DNA of 57,989 nucleotides from an uncultured Lachnospiraceae bacterium (lineage in GTDB: Bacteria; Bacillota; Clostridia; Lachnospirales; Lachnospiraceae): NCBI GenBank assembly GCA_944384125.1, contig CALWSF010000021.1, positions 1-57,989 of the forward strand. The letters are read 5' to 3'. Positions 17,149 through 26,353 of this stretch are shown here, one piece after another. Below the pieces are notes generated by a model. That model ran no database searches. It saw nothing but the letters and a program-made list of their open reading frames with translations, and was not told the origin of the DNA. Within the stretch, counting starts at the first letter, position 1, and every line of letters starts with the position of its first letter. A program made the position numbers and the translations under genes.

Positions 17149-18657
17149 TCAGGGAGCCGGCACTGCAGGTCCCTGAACAGGTGCCGGCGCGGTCGTTTCC
17201 GCTGCAGGCTGCTGTACAATCTCAGAAGCCGGACCATCAGAAGCCGGACCGGCAGGCTGAGTCTCAGGCACAGACGGCACTGTTTCAGGTGTAACCTGCT
17301 GCTCCGGAACAACAGCCGGCAGAGCAGGGCCTACCCTGTAAATCGCTTTTGATGCCATATAGGAATCGGTGTGAAGGAGCTCCTTCTCCGTCTCCACACC
17401 ATCCACATACACATACTTCCAGAGTCTTGACTGGAGCCCTGTATGAGAAGACTGCTCCTGAACCCTGGCTCCCGGCGGAAGTGAGGGATCTACTTTTGTG
17501 ATTGGTTCTCCCGGACTTACCGTTCCAAGAGTTTCTGAAACAAATTTTATCTCACGGTTTGCCGGCCTTGTCTCTTTACCGTAAATGGTAAATGTGAGAG
17601 TTCCCCCCTCAACACCTCCCTCAATATAAACAGGAAATTCATACGGGTTTTTGAATTTCAGATCTTTTACCGTACCGGCAATAGCCGCATCCTGGGACGG
17701 TTTCACATAGGTCACAATCATAGAGTGGTTCTGACGCTGTGTGATCTCCATCTCTGACAGAAGCGCCGCATTGTAAAGTGTGGTGCACAGCTGACATGCC
17801 CCGCCTCCTACCGTATCGACCACCTGACCATTGGCATAGGAAGCTGCCGAAGCATAGCCATTTTCAACAGTAAACGGCGTCAGAAAAACGTACGCCGAAA
17901 ATTCCTCTCCCGGCATCAGGACACAGCCGTTTACCTTGGATGCCCCGTTTCTCAGATTTTTTGAACGTGAAGTGTTTCCTGTACTGAAATTTGTACTGAA
18001 AGTTCCCAGAACATCCTGTATCTGAGACAGCATCTCCGTTGTACGCACCGGCTGGGTTTCCGTAACCGTCGCCTCTACTGTTATGGGACTTTCCAGTCCA
18101 TTCTTTACCGCTTCATTTAAAGCATCTGTCGTTGCCACAGCATCTATCTCTATTCCCGGCTGTGACTGGGATACCTGAAATACTCCGTTTTCCCGTGTAA
18201 TAACAGCATCCTGTGCAGGCTGGGCAAACGCTGCGCACTGTACTGTCACAAACTCTTTTACAGCCTCTTCCCCGACAGTCTCCTCTACAGAAAACTGTAC
18301 CGGCTCTTTTTCGAGGCTCTTTATATTCAGATAGCGCCTGAGAATATTGCCTCCTGCATACTGCTCAGCCGCCTCTTCGATCTCCTCCCGGTTTGTCCAT
18401 GAAAATCCCAGCTGTGAAGCTGTTGTGCTTACCTCTCCATCCCCGATTTTCAGCGTAATCTGCTGTTCAGCCATCGAATCCACATATTCCTGAATCTCCT
18501 GCATGGCCTCCTCAGCAGTCATACCCTCAAGAGCAAGCCCTTCCACAGAAAACCCTGCCGGAATCGTGCCCGCCTCCGTTCTGCCGGCAGGTACGAGGGT
18601 AAGTCCCAGTATGGCTGCTCCGGACAGTACCCCCGTCATCCAAACTTTCTTTTTCAT
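17149..18657 (-). CDS. VanW-family exported cell-wall protein
   Basis: A 502-residue protein with an N-terminal signal or membrane anchor (MKKKVWMTGVLSGAAILGL, with a possible AEA cleavage near residue 29). Residues 35-220 contain two peptidoglycan-binding-4-like repeats. The VanW domain spans about 225-350 and includes VNGCVLMPGEEFSAY and VDTVGGGACQLCTTLYNAAL. A G5-like segment follows. The last 55 residues are rich in Pro, Glu and Ala, as expected of a wall-spanning tail. The biochemical role of VanW domains is unclear, and there are no vancomycin-resistance genes here. It lies 34 bases after the small membrane protein gene. Confidence 0.88.
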   Translation of the reverse strand: MKKKVWMTGVLSGAAILGLTLVPAGRTEAGTIPAGFSVEGLALEGMTAEEAMQEIQEYVDSMAEQQITLKIGDGEVSTTASQLGFSWTNREEIEEAAEQYAGGNILRRYLNIKSLEKEPVQFSVEETVGEEAVKEFVTVQCAAFAQPAQDAVITRENGVFQVSQSQPGIEIDAVATTDALNEAVKNGLESPITVEATVTETQPVRTTEMLSQIQDVLGTFSTNFSTGNTSRSKNLRNGASKVNGCVLMPGEEFSAYVFLTPFTVENGYASAASYANGQVVDTVGGGACQLCTTLYNAALLSEMEITQRQNHSMIVTYVKPSQDAAIAGTVKDLKFKNPYEFPVYIEGGVEGGTLTFTIYGKETRPANREIKFVSETLGTVSPGEPITKVDPSLPPGARVQEQSSHTGLQSRLWKYVYVDGVETEKELLHTDSYMASKAIYRVGPALPAVVPEQQVTPETVPSVPETQPAGPASDGPASEIVQQPAAETTAPAPVQGPAVPAP

Positions 18658-18691
18658 ATATCAAATCCCCTATCTGGCGATCCCTTTGCTG

Positions 18692-18796
18692 TCACATCGC
18701 CAATCCTGCAAGAACCATTCCGCCTACCATGGCAAGTACAATAACAATAATAACCACGGCAGAAATAATTTTACGTACCTTCTGGCTGTTCGACAT
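18692..18796 (-). CDS. 34-residue single-pass membrane protein (Prli42/DUF4044-like)
   Basis: A very short gene starting MSNSQKVRKIISAVVIIVIV. It has a basic N-terminus of about nine residues, one hydrophobic segment at residues 10-34 and no further domain. The Shine-Dalgarno AGAGGTGAT five bases before ATG 18796 is nearly perfect, which strongly supports translation. It starts six bases after the dnaQ-like stop. Size, basic head and single helix resemble the Firmicutes miniproteins Prli42 (stressosome anchor) and DUF4044, but the similarity is too short to prove by eye. Confidence 0.75.
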   Translation of the reverse strand: MSNSQKVRKIISAVVIIVIVLAMVGGMVLAGLAM

Positions 18797-18802
18797 CTTT
18801 TA

Positions 18803-19534
18803 TCACCTCTTTGCAATTCTTCCATACTGTGAGATAATTTTGTCGGTTATTCGCGAAACCTCATTTCGCGTCAGAGAATCTATCTGCACAGTTAGACTTA
18901 TTTTATGATATTTTATCAAATCCCGCAAGACTTCTTTTTGCTTTTTTGACGCCGGCTGTTCTCTTTTTATCCTGTAAATTAAAGGGTTTGCTGAAAACAG
19001 TGCCGGTGCAGAAGCAAAGTGCATATCTCTTATGGACTGGTAAAGAAAATGGGCTGCCCTCGCATCAGACAGAGCCCTGTGATTTTTCCCAATCTCAACA
19101 TGAAAGAAACTGCACGCACAGGCAAGATTCTTTCGCTCGTTTTCCGGCATAAAGGTACGGCACAGAGCAAGAGTATCAATCCCCTCTTTCTCAAACTGAT
19201 ATCCGCAGTTGACGGCCGCACGCTTCAAAAAGCTGTAATCAAATATGATATGGTGCCCCAGCAGCGGAAAATCGCGGCAGCAATCCATAAGCTCCCCTAT
19301 AATATCTTTTATTTCAGGGGCATCTTTCAGCATATCATCATCTATACCGGTCAGCTGTCTTATGTGATCGCTCAGCTCCCTGCAGGGATTTATGAGTGAC
19401 GAGAATTCCTTTTTTATCTCTCCATCCTCCACGCACACCGCACCAATCTCAATAATTCTCTCTGTTTTAGGATCAAGCCCCGTTGTCTCCAGGTCAATGG
19501 CAATATATGAGCCTCTATCTACTATTTGTTCCAT
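18803..19534 (-). CDS. DnaQ/PolC-type 3'-5' exonuclease
   Basis: An exonuclease of the DEDDh family, about 243 residues. Exo I is AIDLETTGL near the N-terminus, Exo II HHIIFDYSFL near residue 95, and Exo III KNHRALSDARA near residue 150, supplying the four acidic metal ligands and the His. The C-terminal 80 residues are basic and of unknown role. Start choice is uncertain: ATG 19534 gives MEQIVDRGSY and a 20-base overlap with the upstream gene, while ATG 19564 adds ten residues. It may act in repair or as a proofreading-like nuclease. Confidence 0.85.
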   Translation of the reverse strand: MEQIVDRGSYIAIDLETTGLDPKTERIIEIGAVCVEDGEIKKEFSSLINPCRELSDHIRQLTGIDDDMLKDAPEIKDIIGELMDCCRDFPLLGHHIIFDYSFLKRAAVNCGYQFEKEGIDTLALCRTFMPENERKNLACACSFFHVEIGKNHRALSDARAAHFLYQSIRDMHFASAPALFSANPLIYRIKREQPASKKQKEVLRDLIKYHKISLTVQIDSLTRNEVSRITDKIISQYGRIAKR

Positions 19535-21359
19535 TTTCACTGATTTTATTCCTGTCCCCTGCATATTCCCATATTTCTTCCGGTGTCAGACAGAACATTC
19601 CCGCATTTCCAAACAGTGCCTCCCTGTTTCGGTAATCAAACAGCCGGTAACTGCCGTCTCCCATCCGCTCCAGATGTGCCATCTTTGCCAGCTGCCTGGA
19701 ATCGAATCCCTCATATCCCTTCAGATACCGATGGGCTGCTGCTTCTTTCTCAAAAAAGCAGCGTGATACATCCCGAAACAGTGAAGGTTCTCTGGCAAAC
19801 GAGGGCCGGCTCTTCACATTCTCCCGAAGATACAGATCACACATCAGAAGATCCCGGTAAAGTTCCTCATCCCCATCTGTCTCCTCACAGATAAACTGAT
19901 ACAGAATTTCATACCGTGCCAACCGGCTGTGATTAATTCCGTCTAATTCCTTTTTTTCATAATATTCTGCCAGTGCACTGTAAAGTCCAAAGGGATCTGC
20001 AAATTCCCTGACAAGTTCCCCCAGCGTATTCATATACTGACCGCTGTTATAGTAAACTTCCGTCATCTCCTCTACGCCCTTCAGCCGAACGAGATCCCCG
20101 TAATCCATCCAGCGTGTTTTAAGCACTTCATATGGCGGTGTATTCTGAAAAAGCAGGCCATAAGCCTCTGCCCGCTCTGCCATGTATGACCCCTTAAGTA
20201 CCTTAAGAAATCCAAGCTGCAGCTGGGAAGGCTTAAGATTATACACTTCGTTGTAAGAATGACGGAAACTCTCCGGTCCCTCCCAGGGAAGTCCGGCAAT
20301 CAGATCAAGATGCTGATGAATATTGTTCATTGCCCCAATCCGTTTCACAATGGCTCCGAGTCTGTCCAGATCCATCTGTCTTTTTATCTCCCGTATTGTA
20401 TCCGGGTTCGTGGTCTGCACTCCTATCTCCAGCTGAATAAGACCGGGACGCATCCGCCCCATTACCGAAAGTGCGTTCTCCGTCAGCAGATCCGCAGAAA
20501 TTTCAAAGTGAAAATTTGTGACTCCATTGTCATTCTCAAGAATAAACTCCCATATTTTCTCTGCTCTATCTCTCTGACAGTTAAACGTCCGATCTACAAA
20601 TTTAACCTGGGGAACCCGGTTTTCCAGAAAAAAGGACAATTCTTTAAAGACAAGATCCAGATTTCGGAAACGAACCTTTCTGTCCAGCGATGACAGACAG
20701 TAACTGCAGGAAAAAGGGCATCCGCGGCTGCTCTCATAATATATGATCCGATGCTCCATTCCTTCAAGCCCCAGATAGGGAAAAGGAATATCATCCATGT
20801 TAAGAAGCGGTGCCGGACCGTTGGTTCTCACATTCCCCTCTTCATCCCGGAAGGCTATTCCGGGAATTCTGAAAAGCCTCTTCTTCCACTCTCCCTGCTT
20901 TTCTGAGTAAACATCGTCTTCCGAAATACAGCTATATGCCTGGACCAGGCGATAAAATGTGTCTTCTCCCTCCCCAAGCATAACAACCTCTGCTTCCGGG
21001 AGCATTCTCAGAACGGATTCTGCATCCCAGGAGACCTCCGGCCCTCCCAGCCAAATTCTGACTTCAGGTCGGATTTTCTTCAGATTCCAGACCAGCTCTC
21101 TGACATAGACAATATTCCAGATATAACAGGAAAAACCGACTACGTCCGGTCTTTTTCTGTATATATCCTGCAAAATTCTCTCCATCTGATGATTGATGGT
21201 ATATTCTCCGAGTTCAATCTCCACGCCCGTTGCCTCAAAAGCCTCAGACAGAAAGACATCTCCTCTTTCAATCTTTTCCTCGCAGTAACGTTTTAAACTG
21301 TAAATACCCAGATTGGAATGAATATATTTAGCGTTAATTCCTACAAGTAAATACTTCAC
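19515..21359 (-). CDS. B12-binding-domain radical SAM protein with DUF4080
   Basis: A 614-residue protein. The N-terminal 1-150 is a cobalamin-binding-type Rossmann domain (PDVVGFSCYIWN, WLGGPEVSWD, VMLGEGED). Radical SAM CX3CX2C occurs as CPFSCSYC near residue 213, and the barrel continues to about residue 420 (SADLLTEN, LIQLEIGVQTTN). The C-terminal part is a DUF4080 domain. The canonical DxHxxG for base-on cobalamin is not evident, so cobalamin may be bound differently or not at all. The substrate is unknown. The sua5-like gene ends four bases upstream, so the two are an operon. Confidence 0.85.
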   Translation of the reverse strand: MKYLLVGINAKYIHSNLGIYSLKRYCEEKIERGDVFLSEAFEATGVEIELGEYTINHQMERILQDIYRKRPDVVGFSCYIWNIVYVRELVWNLKKIRPEVRIWLGGPEVSWDAESVLRMLPEAEVVMLGEGEDTFYRLVQAYSCISEDDVYSEKQGEWKKRLFRIPGIAFRDEEGNVRTNGPAPLLNMDDIPFPYLGLEGMEHRIIYYESSRGCPFSCSYCLSSLDRKVRFRNLDLVFKELSFFLENRVPQVKFVDRTFNCQRDRAEKIWEFILENDNGVTNFHFEISADLLTENALSVMGRMRPGLIQLEIGVQTTNPDTIREIKRQMDLDRLGAIVKRIGAMNNIHQHLDLIAGLPWEGPESFRHSYNEVYNLKPSQLQLGFLKVLKGSYMAERAEAYGLLFQNTPPYEVLKTRWMDYGDLVRLKGVEEMTEVYYNSGQYMNTLGELVREFADPFGLYSALAEYYEKKELDGINHSRLARYEILYQFICEETDGDEELYRDLLMCDLYLRENVKSRPSFAREPSLFRDVSRCFFEKEAAAHRYLKGYEGFDSRQLAKMAHLERMGDGSYRLFDYRNREALFGNAGMFCLTPEEIWEYAGDRNKISENGTNSR

Positions 21360-21362
21360 GTT

Positions 21363-22427
21363 CTATACCCTCTGTATGTGATAACCTGCCGCTTTGCTGA
21401 GACGGTTCATAATCGCCTGTCCCAGATGATGTTCTGAAAAGCTCTCCGAAAAAATACAATCCACACCCAGATCATCAAAATCCCGCAGAACCCCATAGAG
21501 ATTATGCGCCACTGTCTCCTCCCGGGCCCTCTCTCCGATACTTCTGACTTCTCCAAGCGGATAACAGCCTCTTGTCTCATCCGTACATATGATGCCCACC
21601 CGATATCCGGCCTCTGTTTTCTCCTGCGCCATACGGTTAATCTCCAAAATCACCTGGCTGAGCTCGCCTTCCACCAGTGTCAGATCCGCCCGGGGCGCAT
21701 AATGCCGGTACTTCATTCCCGGTGCCTTGGGCCGGATATCCGGGCTCATCGGTCCAAGTATTGCGGGATCAACCCTGACCTCGCCCACCACAGCTGTCAG
21801 CATCTCCATGGTAATAGCACCCGGGCGCAAAAGCACAGGGACCTCCTCTGTCACATCCACAATTGTTGACTCTACTCCTATTCCCACCGGTCCCCCGTCC
21901 AGAATCATGTCAATTTTTCCGTTCATATCCTGAAAAACATGTTCCGCTCTGGTAGGGCTGGGCCTTCCGGATGTATTCGCGCTGGGCGCGGCAATCGGCA
22001 CCCCTGAAAGGCGAATCAGCTCCGCAGCCGTTGCTTCTGAAGGCATACGAACAGCAACCGTATCAAGTCCCCCCGTCGTTCCATAGGGAACCCTTTCACT
22101 CTTAGGAAAAATCAATGTCATTGGGCCGGGCCAGAAAGCCTCTGCAAGAATTCTGCCCTTTTCCGGAATTCTCCTGACCAGCGCCTCTATTTCCTGCAGA
22201 CAGGATACATGGGCAATCAGAGGATTATCCGACGGACGCCCTTTCGCTTCATATATTTTTCCGGCAGCATGCTCATCAAGTGCATTGGCCCCTAAACCGT
22301 ACACTGTTTCTGTGGGAAATGCAACCAGACCGCCTGACCGGATAACAGAGGCAGCCTTCCGAATATGCTCCATATCCAGCTCCGTAAACTGAGCCGGATT
22401 TTCTATTTTTAATACTTCTGTTTTCAA
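21363..22427 (-). CDS. L-threonylcarbamoyladenylate synthase (Sua5/YwlC type)
   Basis: Makes threonylcarbamoyl-AMP for the t6A modification of ANN-decoding tRNAs. Residues 15-210 are the YrdC/TsaC domain (GGLVAFPTETVYGLGANA, KGRPSDNPLI, RMPSEATAAELI, APSANTSGRPSPT). The C-terminal 120 residues are the Sua5-specific domain (PGMKYRHYAPRA linker). I chose TTG 22427, eight bases after AAGGAAG; an in-frame ATG at 22460 would add 11 residues but lacks a good site. Length of about 354 residues is typical for Sua5. Confidence 0.93.
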   Translation of the reverse strand: MKTEVLKIENPAQFTELDMEHIRKAASVIRSGGLVAFPTETVYGLGANALDEHAAGKIYEAKGRPSDNPLIAHVSCLQEIEALVRRIPEKGRILAEAFWPGPMTLIFPKSERVPYGTTGGLDTVAVRMPSEATAAELIRLSGVPIAAPSANTSGRPSPTRAEHVFQDMNGKIDMILDGGPVGIGVESTIVDVTEEVPVLLRPGAITMEMLTAVVGEVRVDPAILGPMSPDIRPKAPGMKYRHYAPRADLTLVEGELSQVILEINRMAQEKTEAGYRVGIICTDETRGCYPLGEVRSIGERAREETVAHNLYGVLRDFDDLGVDCIFSESFSEHHLGQAIMNRLSKAAGYHIQRV

Positions 22428-22554
22428 ACCGCTCACTTCCTTTGTATTTTGCCGCAGCATATCAGATTCTGTTTTCTGAACATATCATTAACTAAGTATA
22501 CTTTAAGTTACCCTTACTTTCAACGATGAAGCAGAAAATTCTTTTTATACGGCA

Positions 22555-23286
22555 TTATCTGCTGTTGAGATACTCCATTATCCCCATATGCAGCGCCCAT
22601 GCCAGACGATCCCTGTATTCTTCTGTTGCAAGACGCCCGGCATCCTCCCAGTTCGAGAGGAAACCACACTCAGCAATAACAATGGGACATTTCACATGAA
22701 GAAGCAGATAATAGTTATTATTGGCCTTGGCCTCCCTCTTATGCTCTCCTCCCTGTACATAATCGAAGCTCTCCTGCAAAATTGCGGCAAGACGCCTTCC
22801 TTTCTCAGAGCCATAGTAATAAAATACCTGTCCTCCCGCCACAGACTCCTCATGGTAACTGTTCTGATGGATGCTGACAACAATATCCGGATCCGCCTCC
22901 TCTATCTTTTCGCAGCGCTTCTTCATATCAGACATTTTTTTGCTTCTGTCCCCTTCTTTATACAGACCTCTGTCATCCTCCCTCGTCAGAATTACCTCCA
23001 CATCCGATTTTTCCAGATAGTCTTTGAGCTTCAGCGTGAGCTCCAGATTTATATCTTTCTCAAGGCTCCCATCCACCCCCACTTTTCCCGGATCATTCCC
23101 CCCGTGCCCGGCATCCAGTACTACTACCGGTTTCTTTTTACCCAGACGTACATTGACACCTGATGCGGCAAGCCCTGCATATCTGGCCATCATAAATATG
23201 CAGACAAGCAGGACAATCCCCGCCGCCGTTTCTGCCGTAAACCGGCGTCCCACATTCCTCAAAATTCTTTTTCTGCTCTCTTTCAA
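22555..23286 (-). CDS. N-acetylmuramoyl-L-alanine amidase (CwlD-like, Amidase_3)
   Basis: A 243-residue membrane-anchored zinc amidase that cleaves the lactyl-peptide bond in peptidoglycan. A single hydrophobic segment (about 20-40) anchors it outside. The Amidase_3 domain has DAGHGGNDPG (zinc His) near residue 59, INLELTLKL (zinc Glu), SIHQNS (second His) near 139, and IAECGFLSN (catalytic Glu) near 206. Size and architecture match the spore-cortex amidase CwlD, which would imply a sporulating organism, but a vegetative paralogue is possible. Confidence 0.88.
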   Translation of the reverse strand: MKESRKRILRNVGRRFTAETAAGIVLLVCIFMMARYAGLAASGVNVRLGKKKPVVVLDAGHGGNDPGKVGVDGSLEKDINLELTLKLKDYLEKSDVEVILTREDDRGLYKEGDRSKKMSDMKKRCEKIEEADPDIVVSIHQNSYHEESVAGGQVFYYYGSEKGRRLAAILQESFDYVQGGEHKREAKANNNYYLLLHVKCPIVIAECGFLSNWEDAGRLATEEYRDRLAWALHMGIMEYLNSR

Positions 23287-23421
23287 ATCTCCGTTACCCC
23301 GGAATCTTTGCTGTTATACAATATATATTCCCGAGTCCGCCGCCCATGCAAAAATCATGCCCCGTCCCAGCTGCCGTCAGGGACCCTGCCCTCTGCCCGC
23401 AACGCTCCATTTCATAAAGAA

Positions 23422-23461
23422 ACACCGCACAGACAGCTGTTCTGCTGCTTCTGCGCGGTGT
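23422..23461 (-). terminator. probable intrinsic terminator after the GH18 gene
   Basis: Read on the minus strand, ACACCGCGCAGA pairs with TCTGTGCGGTGT (one G-T pair) over a 16-base loop, followed by TTCTTT. The stem is strong and the U-tract is short. It lies 61 bases past the stop of the glycosidase gene. Confidence 0.6.
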
Positions 23462-23521
23462 CCCGACATTCTGTATTGCGTTGTTAATTATTATTTAGTA
23501 GTGAAACAACTCATTTTACTC

Positions 23522-25189
23522 TTAATTCCAGCCGATCACATCCCATACTTCCGGGGATTCAAGGCCCAGTTTCCAACCGGACACTCCAGCCAGATCATAT
23601 TCTTTCACTGCGTTCATTTTAAGCTCCAGAGAACGCTCATCTTCCATCCACAGCATACTGCGTCCCTCTGAGTTTTCCAGTTCTCCGTAATACTGCCCGA
23701 GTGTGTCATCCCATGAAAGCTCCACTCCATTTTCATCAATCCACTGTTTGGCAGCTGCTATTCCCAGTGCTTTTGAAGAAACACCGTCATCTGTCTCCGT
23801 CCAGAGGCGAGTATAAAACGGAACGCCATTAATTACCTTTTCGCGGGGTACCAGCTCCAGCGTATCACGTATTCCCTTTTCCACATAACTCAGAGAAGCC
23901 ACCGACCCCGGCTCGCCGCCGGCATAATGCTCATCATATCCCATGATAATCACATAATCCGCCACTGTCCCCTGTTCTTTGCGGTTATAGAAACGGTTAT
24001 ATGCTGCCGGTACATAATTGTCTACTGACAGAACCAGTCCTTTTTTCCGGCATGATACTGAAAGCTCCCGGATAAACTGTACATAATGGACACCGGCCTC
24101 TTCCTTTAAACTCTCAAAATCCAGATTGATTCCATCAAAACCATACGTATCCGCCTCTTCCATCAGGCTATCAATAAGACTCCGGCGCACTGAAGTACGT
24201 GAAAGCAGTTTTTCTGTCTGTACATTTTTGCTGCACTCACGGCTGAAATTATCTAAAACCGCCCACACCTGAATTCCCATCTCATGTGCTTTATCCACAT
24301 AACTTTTGCTTGCCAGAGATTCATAATTTCCCTGATTGTCACTGAGTGTGAACCATGTAGGCGCAACCACATTGACACCTTTTGTTGCACCGAGAAGCTC
24401 ATCCAGCGCACTGTTGGCCGCATCTACCGTTACCTGATGCCAGACCATAACAATTTTCTCATCCAGAGAAATATTCTTATATACAGGCGCTTCAAATGTA
24501 CTCTGCGGTATCTCCTCGCGGCGATCCGTAAGCCGCCAGTTCAGCATATACCCGACATGCCCGTCCTGCGTCGCCACTCTGGACCAGTTATCAAGAGTTT
24601 CCAGAACTATGACACTCTCTCCTTTTACAGCATCCGTAAGAATGGGACTCTTGAGCCCTCCCCGAACCCTCACTTTACCATTTGATGATATCGTTGCCAT
24701 GGGGACAGCATCCCAGTTGTTTTCCACGTACACGCGCTTCTGTTCGCCGCTGTCGAAAACATTCATGCGAATATCCGTATAATTTAATACCAGTCCCAGA
24801 GAGAGGTAGACATCTTCTCCCTCCTCAATCATAATCGGCTGACCGCTTCCACCGGCTGTGGATAAATCTGCTGTAACAATCTCCTCCGGCAGCGCATATA
24901 CCAGTATCTCCTCCTGAGAATCCCAGTAAAAACGCTCATTCAGACAGGCATTAACCCAGCTTACAGGCACGTATGTCTGCCCGTTCCGGTAAATACCTGT
25001 ATCCTCCTGCCTTTCATAATTCAGAAACAGGACAACTCTGTCTTCTCCCCCGGCATCATAGAACTCATCCAGATTCACAAGCTCTTTCGTCGGCATATAC
25101 TTCCGGTATCCGTAGACTCCCCCTATTCCCATAATTAACACAAATATAAGCGGAAACAGGCAGCCAAACGGCGATCTTTTTCTCTTCAT
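23522..25189 (-). CDS. membrane-anchored GH18 protein with SH3 domain
   Basis: A 555-residue protein. An N-terminal helix (about 8-27, FGCLFPLIFVLIMGIGGVYG) anchors it outside the cell. Residues 45-165 resemble a copper-amine-oxidase-N-like segment (RNGQTYVPVSWVN). Residues 170-235 are an SH3b domain (RVRGGLKSPI, NWSRVATQDGHVGYM). Residues 245-550 are a GH18 barrel with the catalytic motif DGINLDFE, the last Glu being the acid. Related to YaaH/CwlX-type cortex or wall hydrolases. The substrate is probably a peptidoglycan or GlcNAc polymer, by inference. Confidence 0.88.
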   Translation of the reverse strand: MKRKRSPFGCLFPLIFVLIMGIGGVYGYRKYMPTKELVNLDEFYDAGGEDRVVLFLNYERQEDTGIYRNGQTYVPVSWVNACLNERFYWDSQEEILVYALPEEIVTADLSTAGGSGQPIMIEEGEDVYLSLGLVLNYTDIRMNVFDSGEQKRVYVENNWDAVPMATISSNGKVRVRGGLKSPILTDAVKGESVIVLETLDNWSRVATQDGHVGYMLNWRLTDRREEIPQSTFEAPVYKNISLDEKIVMVWHQVTVDAANSALDELLGATKGVNVVAPTWFTLSDNQGNYESLASKSYVDKAHEMGIQVWAVLDNFSRECSKNVQTEKLLSRTSVRRSLIDSLMEEADTYGFDGINLDFESLKEEAGVHYVQFIRELSVSCRKKGLVLSVDNYVPAAYNRFYNRKEQGTVADYVIIMGYDEHYAGGEPGSVASLSYVEKGIRDTLELVPREKVINGVPFYTRLWTETDDGVSSKALGIAAAKQWIDENGVELSWDDTLGQYYGELENSEGRSMLWMEDERSLELKMNAVKEYDLAGVSGWKLGLESPEVWDVIGWN

Positions 25190-25215
25190 TTTTCTGCTCC
25201 TATGAGAGTTTCCGG

Positions 25216-25313
25216 TTATCCGGCACGTCTGACAGATTCTCCCAGATGAATTTTAATCCCCGGAAACACCGGATAACACACTGTTTCATTTAAGTATATC
25301 ACACCTTATCCGG
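25216..25313. repeat. three copies of TTATCCGG upstream of the GH18 gene
   Basis: TTATCCGG occurs at 25216-25223 and 25306-25313, and inverted as CCGGATAA at 25269-25276. The first and the inverted copy extend to a perfect 9-base inverted pair, GTTATCCGG with CCGGATAAC. They lie in the 174-base gap before the GH18 start. A regulator site or RNA structure is possible; no known factor is recognised. Confidence 0.35.
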
Positions 25314-25363
25314 AGAATGTTGACTTTTTTCTTAACTTTCTTTCCCGGGCAGGACAGTATCTC

Positions 25364-25612
25364 CTATCTGTAATACACTCTGTCAAAATGAATTTCCGTC
25401 AACATTCCTGACTCAGCGCCAATATAATCTCCCATGTAAAAAGAACCATCCTCACGGAGCTCAAATAATTTTTTATATTCTTCCGGTCCGCACTCTTTTC
25501 CGTCAATCAGGATAGGTATCCCTTTATTGCGGTATCGCTCCAGACCTTCCAGAAAAATTTTCTGCTGTTCTCTCCTCCTCTCCCATTCTTCGTTTTTTTC
25601 TCTCTTTCTCAT
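25364..25612 (-). CDS. hypothetical 82-residue protein
   Basis: A short soluble protein with a highly charged N-terminal helix (residues 1-25, rich in Arg, Glu and Lys) and a C-terminal part with IPILIDGKECGPEEYKKLFE and a Tyr-rich end. I do not recognise a family. A G-rich stretch lies eight bases before ATG 25612. It sits downstream of the kinase/ParA-like pair with a gap of about 105 bases, so it could be the last gene of that unit or independent. Confidence 0.5.
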   Translation of the reverse strand: MRKREKNEEWERRREQQKIFLEGLERYRNKGIPILIDGKECGPEEYKKLFELREDGSFYMGDYIGAESGMLTEIHFDRVYYR

Positions 25613-25717
25613 GGTTCATTCCCCCCGTTTGATGAAAGCAGTACATTGCCGGCAAGCCGGTTCGGAGGTAATTCAGTAATATATTTTCGGTAACAGCTCA
25701 GCCTTCTCTGTCCCACA

Positions 25718-26353
25718 CTATTTCAGAAATTTCCCAAAAAAAGACAGAGATTCCCCCGTAATAACAAATGCGTCCAAAGACAGCGGAATCTGTCTGATGC
25801 TAACCTTCAGAAAACGTTCTGCCATCCCTGTATTTTCCCTTTTTCCGAACGCTGAAAAGTATTCATACCGGCACCCTTGCTCCTTGTTTCCGGACAGAAA
25901 CGCTGCAAATCCCGGCAGCTGCCATTCACTGGCAGAACACACCAGAAATCTGCGGTCACACTGAAGGAAATCATCTCGTATATCCTCCCGGAACACGCCG
26001 AAATCAATGATTACCATACAAAAATCACGTTCAAGACACTCCCTCAGCTGTTCTCTCCCTGCTTCTCTGAAAAAATAAATATCCAAGATATTAAACGTTT
26101 TTCCAGTGGAATCCATAACATTTTTTTTGCCATACACTTCCTGCAGACGGGCAAAATCTCCACTTTGATTCCACTCAAGCAAAGCGGTTCTCCGACGGAG
26201 CACTGATACTGCATAACAGGCTGTCATAATAGAAAAATGTGTAACGCCAACTGACGGGCCGCAGCCGGCAATGCCAATTCTCGTCTTCCCTGAGAGAGCA
26301 CAGAGCGGATCTGCCGTTGCCCCTCTCAAAAAATACCGCGAAAAAAATCCCAT
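25718..26353 (-). CDS. degenerate ParA/MinD-like P-loop protein
   Basis: A 211-residue protein of no recognised family name. Residues 25-45 hold GIAGCGPSVGVTHFSI, which has the position and spacing of a ParA/MinD deviant Walker A but with Val-Thr-His where Lys-Thr-Thr is expected. A strand CMVIIDFGVF near residue 110 looks like a Walker B-type Asp. ATP hydrolysis is doubtful. Its start overlaps the end of the kinase gene by 28 bases, with GAGG eight bases before ATG 26353, so the two are translationally coupled. The same GVTH variant occurs in the C-terminal domain of that kinase, suggesting the two P-loop-like domains work as a pair. Confidence 0.55.
   Translation of the reverse strand: MGFFSRYFLRGATADPLCALSGKTRIGIAGCGPSVGVTHFSIMTACYAVSVLRRRTALLEWNQSGDFARLQEVYGKKNVMDSTGKTFNILDIYFFREAGREQLRECLERDFCMVIIDFGVFREDIRDDFLQCDRRFLVCSASEWQLPGFAAFLSGNKEQGCRYEYFSAFGKRENTGMAERFLKVSIRQIPLSLDAFVITGESLSFFGKFLK

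Noticed and set aside
17149-18657. Vancomycin resistance from the VanW domain
   Set aside because: VanW-domain proteins are common in Clostridia without resistance. No vanA/B-type ligase, vanH or vanX is present.
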